From: Enterovibrio calviensis DSM 14347
GTDB taxonomy: Bacteria; Pseudomonadota; Gammaproteobacteria; Enterobacterales; Vibrionaceae
Direction: 5' to 3'
Assembly: GCF_000621165.1 (NCBI RefSeq)
Contig: NZ_JHZA01000001.1
Span: 62,001-126,000, forward strand
DNA: 64,000 nucleotides
Part shown: positions 8,133 to 17,500 of the stretch, piece after piece
Position numbering within the stretch: the stretch's first letter is position 1
How the letters are laid out: each line of letters begins with the position of its first letter
Position numbers and translations under genes: made by a program
Notes under the pieces: generated by a model
Seen by the model: only the letters and a program-made list of their open reading frames with translations
Told to the model about the DNA's origin: nothing
Databases searched by the model: none

Positions 8133-9356
8133 TTGCAGGTTGTTTGCCACTTATGTGACCACGTATCAAATGTGCCCGAACTTGAAGAAAATCAAGTTGC
8201 GGTTTGCCGTGTCTGTGGTGGACATGTTGTGGAAGGGGCAAAACATGATGACGAGAAAGTGATTGCCTTCGCCACGACGGCCAGCATCCTCTTACTTTGC
8301 TCACTTCTGTTTGAATTGATCTCGTTCTCTCGCCAGGGTCTCGTCCAATCTATGGGCTTGATGGACGTGTCGCTTGTCATGGTGAAACATCAATACGAGC
8401 CGCTGGGCGCACTAATGGCGGCCACCATTACTTTGCTGCCCGCCACATTGCTGTTATTTGCGTTTTTCTTACACACGCCGCTCAGAAAGCTGTTGCCGAG
8501 AGCCCTGCAAATATTAATGACCAAGGCCATTTTCTTTTGCAAAGATTGGAGCATGCCGGAGATTTTTCTGGTCGCCGTGCTAGTCAGTTTAGTGAAAATC
8601 ACGTCGTTAGCAGACATTGGGATGGGGCTGTCGTTCTGGGCATACATAGGGTTTGTCGTGTTCTTCTTGCTGACCATGCTCAAGATCAATCGGCAAAATT
8701 TATGGGACAGCATTTCCCATCATTCTGAATACCCGCAATACCCCGTTAACGGACGCGCTATTGATGCGGGTATTGGTGGGTGTCATACCTGCGATTTAAT
8801 CACCAAAGAATCTGAATGCCCGCGTTGTCACAGTGCTGTTCACACCAGAAATCCGCAAAGCGTGCAAAAGACGTTGGCGTGGTTGGCGACCGCATTTCTG
8901 TTGTATATCCCTGCGAATATCGCACCGATATTGATCACCGTGTTTCTTAACTCGCCAGAACCCTCAACCATCATCGGCGGCGTGGCCGTTCTTATTGAAC
9001 ACGGGTCTTACCCCATCGCCATGGTGATATTCGTCGCGAGCGTAATGCTCCCTCTCGCAAAAATGGCGGCGTTTGCGCTTTTCTGTTGGGTTGCCACCAA
9101 GCAAGTCAATATCTGCCGTTTGTCATTTACTCAGCTCTACGTGATCGCCGAATTTTTAGGGAAATGGTCGATGATTGATGTGTATGTCGTCGCCGTTTTA
9201 GCCGCCTTGGTACAGCTTTCCGGCATGATGGAAATCTTGCCTGGCATGGGCGCAGTGTACTTTTCGCTCATGGTGATTGCATCCATGATTGCTGCACACA
9301 GTTTCGACCCTAAGCTGCTGTGGGATTTAGAACAAAAACAAGCCGATAAGGAATAA
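8133..9356 (+). CDS. pqiA: PqiA-like inner-membrane protein (LetA/PqiA family)
   Basis: 407 residues. Two zinc-ribbon-like cysteine clusters are present: CHLCDH...CRVCGG at the N-terminus and CHTCDLITKESECPRCH near residue 220, each followed by a block of about four transmembrane helices (for example LLYIPANIAPILITVF). This is the duplicated architecture of PqiA. With PqiB and PqiC it forms a trans-envelope lipid-transport system with MCE domains, linked to paraquat and membrane stress in E. coli. The frame opens after a TAG at 8106 and has no ATG or GTG early, so TTG at 8133 with GGA at 8121-8123 is the likely start; an unusual start is therefore inferred. The stop is 1 nt before pqiB. Confidence 0.9.
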   Translation: MQVVCHLCDHVSNVPELEENQVAVCRVCGGHVVEGAKHDDEKVIAFATTASILLLCSLLFELISFSRQGLVQSMGLMDVSLVMVKHQYEPLGALMAATITLLPATLLLFAFFLHTPLRKLLPRALQILMTKAIFFCKDWSMPEIFLVAVLVSLVKITSLADIGMGLSFWAYIGFVVFFLLTMLKINRQNLWDSISHHSEYPQYPVNGRAIDAGIGGCHTCDLITKESECPRCHSAVHTRNPQSVQKTLAWLATAFLLYIPANIAPILITVFLNSPEPSTIIGGVAVLIEHGSYPIAMVIFVASVMLPLAKMAAFALFCWVATKQVNICRLSFTQLYVIAEFLGKWSMIDVYVVAVLAALVQLSGMMEILPGMGAVYFSLMVIASMIAAHSFDPKLLWDLEQKQADKE

Positions 9357-9357
9357 C

Positions 9358-10986
9358 ATGGCAGAGGCAGATAACGCCGTCATCACGCAACGCAAAGGCA
9401 TATCCAAGATTTGGATCGTGCCGCTCGTTGCGTTGGTGCTGGGCATTTGGATGGTCTACACCTACCTCGACGACAAAGGCGCTATGATCACCATTGTGAT
9501 GCCAAATGCTGAAGGGATTAGCCCCGGAAAAACGCAAATCAAAACACGCAGTGTGCCCATTGGCCTGATCACAGAGATCCATCTGACTGATGATCGTCTC
9601 AAAGTCGAAGTCACTGCGGAAATTGAAAAACGCTACAACGATCTACTGACTGAAGACGCACAGATTTGGGCCGTTCAACCGCGCATCGATCAATCAGGCA
9701 TCAGTGGATTGGGCACCCTACTTTCCGGTATTTACTTTGAATTCCGCCCAGGGAACGCAGAAGAAAGCAGTGATGAATTCACCGTGCTCCCAGAGCCCCC
9801 CTTGGTGTCTATGAACCTAAAAGGCAAGCGCTACGGGTTAGTGAGTTCAAACGCCGATGCGATGTCTGTGGGTTCTCCGGTCTACTTCAAAGGGTACAAC
9901 GTCGGCACCATTGAAACTGCTGCGTTTGATTGGCAAGAACAAGTGATGAACTATCAAGTTTTCATCCAAGACCCTTACCATAACCTCATCACAGAAAAGA
10001 CGCTGTTCTGGGTCGAAACGGGTTTAGAGATGGACTTGTCTGCAGACGGGTTAAGCGTGAGAGCAGGCCCATTAACAAAATTTGTCGATGGCGGTATTAC
10101 CTTTGGCGTGCCTGATCGCGAAGATCCGGGCGCGATTGCGGAGGAAAACAGTCAATTCGTATTGAGTAAAAGCTACAGCGAAAGTTTGGAAGAACGCTAC
10201 CCAGACTTCCAATATTATGTGGTCATGTTTGAGAATTCTATACGTGGTTTACGCGCCGGTGCGCCAGTTGAATACCGTGGTGTCCGTATAGGAACCGTGG
10301 TAGAAGTGCCCCTTAACGAAGGCAAAGATGGCATCCCGGTGCTGGTGACAGAAAGTAACACTGACATTCCGGTATTAATTAAAGTCGAGTTTGCTCGCCT
10401 TAACAAAAACGTGGCGCTTGCTGAGAATTTTTGGCGCAAAAACATCAACTCTTGGCTTGAAAAAGGTCTTCGCGCGTCCATGGAAACCGGGAGCTTTGTC
10501 ACCGGGGCACTGTTCGTCAACGTGGACTTTTATCAGCGCGATGAAAAGCCCTATGCGACGACATTCGGCGGTTACAGCGTGATCCCAAGTACGGCAGACG
10601 GCTTTACGCAACTCACCGACCAAATGTCTGGCTTCCTCGATAAGCTCAATGCCTTAGAGATCGAGAAAACCCTCGCGCGTATCGACGAGACCTTGGCCTC
10701 TTTCTCTTCACTTGCTGGCTCGACCGAGAAAATCGTCAGCAATGCCAACATCGAGAGTGTGCCAAAAGAAATCACCGCCAGCTTGGAAGAGTTACAAACC
10801 ACGTTGGAGAGCTATCAAAAGGGATCGCCGCTGTATAACGACATCCAGAACGCGATTCAATCCATGGAAGTGCTGATGAAGCAAATTCAGCCGTTGGCGG
10901 AAGAACTCAGCGAACATCCAAACATACTGATTTTTGATAAACCTGATGAAGACGATGTGCAACCCAAAGCCCGAGGGAATGAATAA
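9358..10986 (+). CDS. pqiB: PqiB-like MCE-domain protein
   Basis: 542 residues, close to the size of E. coli PqiB. After a short cytoplasmic start there is one membrane helix (ISKIWIVPLVALVLGIWMVY), then three MCE repeats recognisable by segments such as ISPGKTQIKTRSVPIGLI, SVGSPVYFKGYNVGTIE and LRAGAPVEYRGVRIGTV. The C-terminus, from about residue 415, is helical and probably coiled coil. In the family, MCE rings stack into a hydrophobic tunnel through the periplasm that moves lipids between membranes. It lies 1 nt after pqiA and its TAA shares one base with the ATG of pqiC, so the three are one operon. Confidence 0.93.
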   Translation: MAEADNAVITQRKGISKIWIVPLVALVLGIWMVYTYLDDKGAMITIVMPNAEGISPGKTQIKTRSVPIGLITEIHLTDDRLKVEVTAEIEKRYNDLLTEDAQIWAVQPRIDQSGISGLGTLLSGIYFEFRPGNAEESSDEFTVLPEPPLVSMNLKGKRYGLVSSNADAMSVGSPVYFKGYNVGTIETAAFDWQEQVMNYQVFIQDPYHNLITEKTLFWVETGLEMDLSADGLSVRAGPLTKFVDGGITFGVPDREDPGAIAEENSQFVLSKSYSESLEERYPDFQYYVVMFENSIRGLRAGAPVEYRGVRIGTVVEVPLNEGKDGIPVLVTESNTDIPVLIKVEFARLNKNVALAENFWRKNINSWLEKGLRASMETGSFVTGALFVNVDFYQRDEKPYATTFGGYSVIPSTADGFTQLTDQMSGFLDKLNALEIEKTLARIDETLASFSSLAGSTEKIVSNANIESVPKEITASLEELQTTLESYQKGSPLYNDIQNAIQSMEVLMKQIQPLAEELSEHPNILIFDKPDEDDVQPKARGNE

Positions 10987-11603
10987 TGACCATGAAACTT
11001 ACCCTCACAGGATTTGGACTCGCTGCCGCTTTCGCGTTGTTAAGTGGCTGCTCAACACAGACTGAGCGCAAAGTGTCTTACTACCAGTTCGACATTGTGG
11101 CGGAAGATAAGGTGGTGACCACGCCCGCATCGAAACCTCAGCTCATCATTGAACACGTCGACATGTATTCAGGGCTTAACGAACCCGGCATGGTGCAGCG
11201 TTTAGACAGCTATCGAGCACGCGCTGCGACTTGGCACCAGTGGGCGATTTTGCCCTCCGACATGCTGGAATCGGCCACTGCGAATTTATTGTCGCAGCAA
11301 CTACCAGATTGGTTAGTACTGATAGAAAAAGACGGTGATATCCCGCAATCTGAATCCGCAGAAAAAGCCAGTTATGCCGTGCGTATTTTTGTCGAACGAT
11401 TTAATGGTGGATTGAACGGCGATGCTGAAGTGGTCGGTAGTTGGTCGCTTTACGATGCAGATCAACAGTTGGTAATAAAGAACACCTTCAATAAGTCTGT
11501 CGCACTCGAGCAAGATGGATATGTGGGGTTAACTCAGGCATTACAAAGCGCTTGGGTTGATGTGAACGAAGACATTGCTCGCTATTTGCTAAACAAACAA
11601 TGA
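10986..11603 (+). CDS. pqiC: PqiC-like outer-membrane lipoprotein
   Basis: 205 residues with a lipoprotein signal: hydrophobic stretch LTGFGLAAAFALLSGC with the lipobox LSGC at about residues 18-21. The body (YYQFDIVAEDKV..., DSYRARAATWHQWAILPSDML) is the PqiC/ABC-type transport auxiliary fold (DUF330 group). In E. coli PqiC sits in the outer membrane and docks the PqiB tube. Its start codon overlaps the pqiB stop by 1 nt (TAATG); an in-frame ATG two codons later is an alternative start. Confidence 0.88.
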   Translation: MTMKLTLTGFGLAAAFALLSGCSTQTERKVSYYQFDIVAEDKVVTTPASKPQLIIEHVDMYSGLNEPGMVQRLDSYRARAATWHQWAILPSDMLESATANLLSQQLPDWLVLIEKDGDIPQSESAEKASYAVRIFVERFNGGLNGDAEVVGSWSLYDADQQLVIKNTFNKSVALEQDGYVGLTQALQSAWVDVNEDIARYLLNKQ

Positions 11604-12022
11604 GCCTATCTCCCACTGACTTCGCACCTGACTCCCATCATTAAATCACGCGCCATGGTTGACGCTTTTTTTATCGTTAAACAACTGGTTACTCATTGTC
11701 GTTATACATTTTGATCTTCACTCTTATTGAGTGACGAACATCAAAAATATAACGATTGCTTCACCCCTGAATGACTGACTTAAGACACTGATATAAAAAC
11801 ATAATGCATATAATTTAATGTGATGATAAGCATGTATTTAATATCAGATTTTCATCACCTCTCAATGCAACGCAAATTCAATACCACACTCTCAGTTTTG
11901 AGTCACATTTCCCCCGTACTTCATGGTTCCATAGCGTCTTACTGACTGAATACAGCACTGGATCGATTCATTAACAATGATATACGCTGAAAACCAGACA
12001 CTTAAACGAGAGTCACTTTCAA
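11604..12022. other. AT-rich intergenic region before the Flp pilin gene
   Basis: 419 bp with no coding sequence I can support and no clear terminator for pqiC. It is visibly richer in A and T than its surroundings (for example 11785-11850). Confidence 0.4.
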
Positions 12023-12211
12023 ATGTTAATTACTTTTAGACGATTCCTTCATAGCGAAGAGGGTGTGACAGCCATCGAATACGCCATCATTGGTGTCGCG
12101 ATGTCTTTCATTGTCTTATCTGGATTTATTGATGGAAGTCCGCTGCCTGAGGCTCTAGAAAATGCCTTCATTGCCATTAAGGACAACATTGTTGCGGCGA
12201 ATGTAACATAG
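12023..12211 (+). CDS. Flp-family type IVb pilin
   Basis: 62 residues. The start carries a prepilin signal: charged RRFLHSEEG, predicted cleavage after G14, then VTAIEYAIIGVAMS with the conserved E at +5 and Y at +6 of the mature protein, followed by a hydrophobic helix. That is the diagnostic Flp pattern. Such pilins are cleaved by a TadV/CpaA-type prepilin peptidase and assembled by the Tad machinery at the inner membrane. No peptidase, secretin or tad ATPase gene is near, so assembly must rely on genes elsewhere if it happens. It is monocistronic, between its own upstream gap and a terminator at 12274-12301. Confidence 0.9.
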   Translation: MLITFRRFLHSEEGVTAIEYAIIGVAMSFIVLSGFIDGSPLPEALENAFIAIKDNIVAANVT

Positions 12212-12273
12212 CGTCAGTCCGCGTTAGCTTCGTTCGAAAGCCACTTCAGCCTACCAGCACTACCAGTTAACAA

Positions 12274-12301
12274 AAAAACGCGCCATGAACGGCGCGTTTT
12301 T
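12274..12301. terminator. Bidirectional terminator between Flp pilin and prolyl oligopeptidase
   Basis: AAAAACGCGCC at 12274-12284 and GGCGCGTTTTT at 12291-12301 with loop ATGAAC. The genes on each side converge on it. Confidence 0.9.
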
Positions 12302-12339
12302 GTCTGTGTTGAATACGTGACGATATCTCGTATTTTAAT

Positions 12340-14388
12340 TTACCGCGGCGTCACGCCCATCTGATCGAAACAAAATGCATACACGTCAGCGGTTAAATCC
12401 ATCACCTTGTGCGTCGGCATACCTGCACCATGACCTGCATTAACATCAATGCGAATCAACACTGGGTTTTCACCGCTGTGCTTAGCTTGAAGCTCGGCAA
12501 TGAATTTGTAGGAGTGCGCGGGAACAACACGATCATCATGATCGGCGGTCGTCACTAAAGTGGAAGGATAGCTCACGCCTGCTTTAACATTGTGCACTGG
12601 CGAGTAGCCGAGCAAATAATTGAACATCGCTTCACTTTGTACAGACGTCCCGAAGTCATACGCCCAGCCTTCGCCAGAAGTGAATGTGTGGTAGCGCAGC
12701 ATATCTAGCACGCCCACCGCAGGTAATACGACACGGAATAGCTCCGGTCGTTGAGTCATACACGCGCCCACCAGCAAGCCACCGTTTGAACCTCCACGAA
12801 TAGCGAGTTTTTCTGACGACGTGTATTTTTGATCAATCAGGTATTCCGCTGCGGCGATGAAGTCGTCAAACACATTTTGCTTTTGCTGCTGTGTGCCCGC
12901 GTCATGCCATGCTTTTCCATATTCACCGCCACCACGCAAATTCGCGACGGCATAAATACCGCCCATTTCAATCCACGAAGCAACATTGGGATTGAATGCC
13001 GGCTCTAAGCTGATGTTGAAGCCGCCGTAGCCATACAAAATAGTGGGGTGGCTTCCATCAAGCGTGATCCCCTTGCGATAACAGATCATCATCGGGACTC
13101 TTGTACCGTCTTTCGAAGTATAAAATACTTGTTTAGATTCAAGCTGAGTACTGTCTATTACACATGCGCTGCGGCGATATAACTCAGCTTCTCCCGTCGT
13201 TGGGTCGAAACGGTAGGTATCACTCGCTGTGGTGTAATTGGTAAAGGTGTAATACAACGTTTTGTCTGTTGCGCGCCCACTAAAGCCAGATGCACTGCCA
13301 ACACCTGGCAAAGCAATATCACGCACAAAGGTGCCATCTAACTGGTATTGTTTTACCTGTGTTTGTACATCGACCAGATAGCTAACGAACAGGTATCCTG
13401 CGCCTGTGCCAATGCTCAGTTCGTCACCCGTTTCAGCAATCAGATCTTGCCAGTGCTCTTGTTGTGGCGCACTCGCATCAACCTTAACAACGCGTCCCAT
13501 CGGTGCATTTAGGTTGGTGTAAATCAGCAATGCGCCATTGTGGTGCTCAATCACATCGCTATCTGCACTGTCGTCTTCGGTCAAACAAATCAACGCCGAT
13601 GAGGGATCTTGCAAATCCTTCACATAAAGCATATTGCCAGACGTCGCGCTGGCACCACTGATCACAAGGAAGCGATCATCTTCAGTTGTGTAACCGCCTA
13701 TATAGCGATATTTCGGGTCCCCCTCTCCACCGAACACCAGTTCGTCTTCGGATTGCGAGGTGCCTAAAGCATGAAAGTAGAGTTTATGATGCTCGGTACG
13801 GGCAGACAGCTCACTGCCTTCGGGCTTATCGTAGGTTGAATAATAGAAACCTTCGCTGCCTAGCCATTCAATACCCGAGAACTTCACGTTCTCTATGTTA
13901 TCGGACAGCAACTCGCCTGACGTAGCATCCATCACGAAAATCGTGCGCCAATCACTTCCACCCTCTGAGGTGGAATAGGCAATTTTCGTATCGTCACCGG
14001 AAAAACGAAGTTGATCTAACGATGTGGTGCCTTCTTCGCTCCAAGTATTCGGATCGAGGAACACAGTGGCATCTTCCGCCGTGCCTTGGGTGCGATACAC
14101 CAAGGCTTGATTTTGCAGACCATCGTTGCGATAGAAATACGTGAAATCACCGCGAGTAAACGGAGCAGACTCTTTGACGTAGTTGTTGGCCGTTTCCAAT
14201 CGATCACGGATGGCATCGCGAAAAGGAAGCGAACGCAAATAACCAAAAGTGACGGTGTTTTGCGCATCCACCCACTCTGCCGTATCTTCACTTAGATCGT
14301 CTTCTAGCCATTGATAGGGATCGGGAATATCCACTGAGAAATAGGAATCGACCGTGTCATCTTGACGCGTTTTCGGATAGTGAAACAT
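12340..14388 (-). CDS. Prolyl oligopeptidase (S9A serine peptidase)
   Basis: 682 residues. The N-terminus (YPKTRQDDTVDSYFSVDIPD, then PYQWLEDD) is characteristic of prolyl oligopeptidases, followed by a seven-bladed propeller and a C-terminal alpha/beta hydrolase domain. The catalytic triad is visible: Ser534 in GGSNGG, Asp619 in DHDDRV and His653 in AGHGAG. The enzyme cleaves short peptides after proline. No signal peptide is seen, so it is probably cytoplasmic. It is monocistronic; its 3' end faces the shared terminator at 12274-12301. Length and motif spacing match the family, so I see no truncation. Confidence 0.95.
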   Translation of the reverse strand: MFHYPKTRQDDTVDSYFSVDIPDPYQWLEDDLSEDTAEWVDAQNTVTFGYLRSLPFRDAIRDRLETANNYVKESAPFTRGDFTYFYRNDGLQNQALVYRTQGTAEDATVFLDPNTWSEEGTTSLDQLRFSGDDTKIAYSTSEGGSDWRTIFVMDATSGELLSDNIENVKFSGIEWLGSEGFYYSTYDKPEGSELSARTEHHKLYFHALGTSQSEDELVFGGEGDPKYRYIGGYTTEDDRFLVISGASATSGNMLYVKDLQDPSSALICLTEDDSADSDVIEHHNGALLIYTNLNAPMGRVVKVDASAPQQEHWQDLIAETGDELSIGTGAGYLFVSYLVDVQTQVKQYQLDGTFVRDIALPGVGSASGFSGRATDKTLYYTFTNYTTASDTYRFDPTTGEAELYRRSACVIDSTQLESKQVFYTSKDGTRVPMMICYRKGITLDGSHPTILYGYGGFNISLEPAFNPNVASWIEMGGIYAVANLRGGGEYGKAWHDAGTQQQKQNVFDDFIAAAEYLIDQKYTSSEKLAIRGGSNGGLLVGACMTQRPELFRVVLPAVGVLDMLRYHTFTSGEGWAYDFGTSVQSEAMFNYLLGYSPVHNVKAGVSYPSTLVTTADHDDRVVPAHSYKFIAELQAKHSGENPVLIRIDVNAGHGAGMPTHKVMDLTADVYAFCFDQMGVTPR

Positions 14389-14539
14389 AGCTTACTCCTT
14401 GCAGTGCTGATGGTTTCATCATAACGAAAGCGCCTAAGCACTGCGCAGGTTTGTCGAATAAAAAACGTGACAAATTGTTGATAATAAATAAAACGCGTGG
14501 TTTTCGAGAGCCATAATCAGCAGCAGAAATGAGGAAAGG

Positions 14540-14574
14540 CCCCTTCATAACATCTCGAACATATTGTGAAGGGG
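14540..14574 (-). terminator. Hairpin after the RsgA-like gene
   Basis: CCCCTTCA at 14540-14547 pairs with TGAAGGGG at 14567-14574. On the minus strand it lies 10 nt past the rsgA stop, followed by CCTTTCCTC rather than a clean T run, so it is at best a weak intrinsic terminator. Confidence 0.5.
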
Positions 14575-14583
14575 ACGCGTCGT

Positions 14584-15621
14584 TTACTTGAATTTTTTCC
14601 CCGCTCGAGCTTGGTCTTGAATCGTGTTCACCATCTTGCTAAATGCACGATCTTTTGCCCGTTTTTGTGCCAGCGTTGCGCTGTTATGAGCCTCTTCTCG
14701 CAGCAGTTTGTGGAAGTTATCCAACCTTCTGGCTGAAAGGTCGCCATTTTCCAAAGCTTCTAACACCGCGCAGCCTGGTTCACTTTGATGCTGGCAATCT
14801 TGAAATCGACATTGGCTTGCTAGCGACTCAATCTCCGCGAACGTGAGCTTAATGCCTTCCTTTGCATCACTGAGTTGAAGCTCGCGCATTCCAGGGGTAT
14901 CCATCAACAAACCGCCCTCAGGAAGCCATTTAATGGCGCGATACGTCGTGGTGTGTCGCCCTTTGCTGTCTTGTTCGCGAATTTCCCCTGTATCCATTTG
15001 CTCGCTGCCAAGCAATCCATTCACTAATGTGGATTTCCCAACGCCCGATGACCCCATAAAGGCAACGGTTCTCCCTCGTCGACAGTAGCTTTTCAATGCA
15101 TCCAGCTCATCAGACGCAAGCGCGTTGACACAGTAGACACTCAACAGCGAATCCAGACTTTGCACTTGTTGGCGAAGATCATCTGCATCTGCACAGAGAT
15201 CTGCTTTCGTCAGCACGATCACTGGCTCAACATTCGTTTCCTTTGCCAGTGCCAAGTAACGCTCAATTCGATTGAGGCTAAAATCGTCGTTGAGTGAGCT
15301 AACAACAAATACGGTATCGATGTTGGCTGCAATAAGCTGACGAGCCCGAGCACTCCCTACTGCTTTGCGCTGAAATAGGGATTGCCTTTCAAGTACGCGG
15401 AGCAGTCGCTCATCATTAAACACCACCCAATCCCCGACACAAATTCCATCGATGTTAGGAGTGAGATTGAGCCGCAAGGCGTCTTCACCGGCCAAAACAA
15501 CCACTTCAGTTTTATGGTGTTCAATCACGCGCCCAAGCGAACAATGCTCAAGCTCTTCCAGCGTCAGTTGTTGCTGGAAGAAAGGTCGCATACCTAAATC
15601 GATTAATGTTGGAGTTTGCAT
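14584..15621 (-). CDS. rsgA: RsgA-type circularly permuted GTPase
   Basis: 345 residues. An N-terminal OB-like region (about 30-100) precedes a GTPase domain with permuted motif order: LTKAD (G4) near residue 140, then GSSGVGKST (G1) near 190, then DTPG (G3) near 242. The C-terminus has the zinc-binding Cys/His cluster CRFQDCQHQSEPGC. RsgA-family enzymes check the decoding region of maturing 30S subunits. It starts 9 nt after the GNAT gene with AAGAAGG as ribosome binding site, so it is the third gene of an operon with a MerR-methyltransferase. The housekeeping rsgA of gammaproteobacteria is normally beside orn/psd, so this may be a second, specialised copy; that is inference. Confidence 0.88.
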   Translation of the reverse strand: MQTPTLIDLGMRPFFQQQLTLEELEHCSLGRVIEHHKTEVVVLAGEDALRLNLTPNIDGICVGDWVVFNDERLLRVLERQSLFQRKAVGSARARQLIAANIDTVFVVSSLNDDFSLNRIERYLALAKETNVEPVIVLTKADLCADADDLRQQVQSLDSLLSVYCVNALASDELDALKSYCRRGRTVAFMGSSGVGKSTLVNGLLGSEQMDTGEIREQDSKGRHTTTYRAIKWLPEGGLLMDTPGMRELQLSDAKEGIKLTFAEIESLASQCRFQDCQHQSEPGCAVLEALENGDLSARRLDNFHKLLREEAHNSATLAQKRAKDRAFSKMVNTIQDQARAGKKFK

Positions 15622-15630
15622 AAAACCTTC

Positions 15631-16182
15631 TTACCAATAATCTGGGTTGTTGAGCGCAGCAGAACAGCGAGGTTTGCCACTGATAGGCTCAATGTTGTCA
15701 CGCTGCAATGGCTGAGCAATCCAGCCCTCTGGATAGGACAATGTCAGCGGTGCTTGGATCTGGGTTTCACAGATAGGGGCAAAACCGACTTTAGAATAAA
15801 AGTTAATGTCGCCATAAGTCACGACAACGGCGACACCTTGCGCTTTGAGCGCGGCTAAACCAACGTTAATTAACGTCTGACCAATGCCCTGACCATGGCA
15901 GTCAGTCGCCACGGCCACAGGTGATAGCAAAAAGACATCTTCACCCTTTGGGAAATGCATACGCGACAAAATAATACTGCCAACAATACGTGTTTCATCA
16001 GTCGCGACAAACACATGTAAATCGTCTTCTTTAGATGGCGAGGACACAAAATCGGAAACGAGCTTTGCGATCATGTCCCCTTCTTCTTTGCCTTCGGAAT
16101 TGGCAAACGTTTGTCGAAATAGCGTGATAATTTCTTCGTTTTGCAGAGGCGTTGCTAGTAAGTAATTCATTAGGTCTTTCAT
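15631..16182 (-). CDS. GNAT-family N-acetyltransferase
   Basis: 183 residues. The GNAT acetyl-CoA-binding motif is visible as LSPVAVATDCHGQGIGQTLINVGL (pattern Q-x-x-G-x-G/A, residues about 93-115), followed by VVTYGDINFYSKVGF, the conserved motif B end. The substrate is unknown; the layout resembles YhbS-type enzymes. The start codon overlaps the stop of the MerR-methyltransferase gene (ATGA, 4 nt), and the RsgA-like gene follows 9 nt downstream, so all three are probably co-expressed and co-translated. Confidence 0.88.
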   Translation of the reverse strand: MKDLMNYLLATPLQNEEIITLFRQTFANSEGKEEGDMIAKLVSDFVSSPSKEDDLHVFVATDETRIVGSIILSRMHFPKGEDVFLLSPVAVATDCHGQGIGQTLINVGLAALKAQGVAVVVTYGDINFYSKVGFAPICETQIQAPLTLSYPEGWIAQPLQRDNIEPISGKPRCSAALNNPDYW

Positions 16183-17354
16183 GCTCTTAACTTCAGCGTA
16201 AAGTATTGATACGTAAATTCATTGGCGGCACTTTTCTCATAGATAGCAATTTCATTGCCGATATCGATAAGCGCTTGAGATGCAGCCATGGTTGACGCGA
16301 GTTCGTCGATTCGACATTGAAGTGGCCGCCAGTAGTTTTGCCACGCCTCTCGCCCTAAAGAGAATTGCCCTACGATGTCATATCCCATCGCATCAAATTG
16401 TCTAAGCCTTGTCGCTATGGTTTGCATATCTGGGTATTCGGATTGCCAAAACTGTTTGGACGCTTCGTCTGGCGAATCGGTGAGCCAAACCAGATCACTC
16501 ACCATAAGAATGCCATTGTCTTTAAGCAGCGGTTTCCATTGTGCCAGTGCGTTTTCCATTCCCATGATATAGACGCAACCTTCCGCCCAAATTGCGTCGA
16601 AACTGCTTGCTGCGAACGGCAGTGACGTCATGGATGCGCACGTCAGGGAAACCTTTTCTCCGATTGCTGTCTGCGACAATCGGCGCTTCAAATGCTCAAT
16701 TGCTATCGGTTCGTTGTCAATGGCGGTAATATGTGCGTCACAGTGCTCAGCCAGTAACAAAGTAGACGAACCCTTTCCACAGCCAATTTCCAATATATTC
16801 TTCGCACTTTTCGGCAGGAATGAGACCGCATTCAACGTGTCTTTCTGACTCCCCGGCCCCCACCGTTCTAGCGGTGCAAATACTTCCATGAAGTCTTTCA
16901 TGTAAGCATCATGTTCATTCATGTCTTTTGATAACCATTTCAATCGCAGCGCTTCTTTCTCACTGTACCCTTGCGTGCTCAACCAGTTTAAGTGTTCGAG
17001 CGGGGCGCTTTGGCTTAATTGGTTGTGCAAATCTCTCTGAGAGCGCTCACCAAGTAGTCCCAATAACAATTGACGCGCTTGCGTTTTCTTCTCAATGTCT
17101 TGTTCCAATTGATGTAATCGCTCAACCAGAGTTTGCTTGTCCAACTTTACATCAAGGCAGCTTTGACACTCTTTTAAGGTTAATCCTGCACTTTGGAGTT
17201 GTTGAATAAGCACCAAGCGTTGCATGTCTCGCTCACTGTAGCGACGGTACCCATTACTTAGCTTTTGGCCATTGAGCAGCCCAAGTTTTTCGTAATAGAG
17301 TAAGGTTGTGCGCGACACGCCCACTTTTGCGGCCAACTCTGAAATCAGATACAT
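16179..17354 (-). CDS. MerR-type regulator fused to a SAM-dependent methyltransferase
   Basis: 391 residues. Residues 1-70 are a MerR DNA-binding domain (ISELAAKVGVSRTTLLYYEK, then LSNGYRRYSERDM), and 75-110 a helical dimer region. From about residue 165 a class I methyltransferase follows, with motif I ILEIGCGKGSST at about 188-199 and AIDNEPIAI for the acidic loop. In ordinary MerR proteins the C-terminal domain senses the effector; here it is replaced by an enzyme domain that could act on, or sense, a small molecule or SAM. It heads the operon and overlaps the GNAT gene by 4 nt. The methylated substrate is unknown. Confidence 0.85.
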   Translation of the reverse strand: MYLISELAAKVGVSRTTLLYYEKLGLLNGQKLSNGYRRYSERDMQRLVLIQQLQSAGLTLKECQSCLDVKLDKQTLVERLHQLEQDIEKKTQARQLLLGLLGERSQRDLHNQLSQSAPLEHLNWLSTQGYSEKEALRLKWLSKDMNEHDAYMKDFMEVFAPLERWGPGSQKDTLNAVSFLPKSAKNILEIGCGKGSSTLLLAEHCDAHITAIDNEPIAIEHLKRRLSQTAIGEKVSLTCASMTSLPFAASSFDAIWAEGCVYIMGMENALAQWKPLLKDNGILMVSDLVWLTDSPDEASKQFWQSEYPDMQTIATRLRQFDAMGYDIVGQFSLGREAWQNYWRPLQCRIDELASTMAASQALIDIGNEIAIYEKSAANEFTYQYFTLKLRA

Positions 17355-17500
17355 GTTGAAACAAGCCTATATGTTTTCGATGGGACAGATTATGAACTAT
17401 AAAGCGGTAAACAGGTCAAGATGATTTGAGAGCAAAGAGCGATGGAAGACAACGACAATAACCAATAGGATAGTGACTCCTGTGCTCGCAAAGAGGCTTT

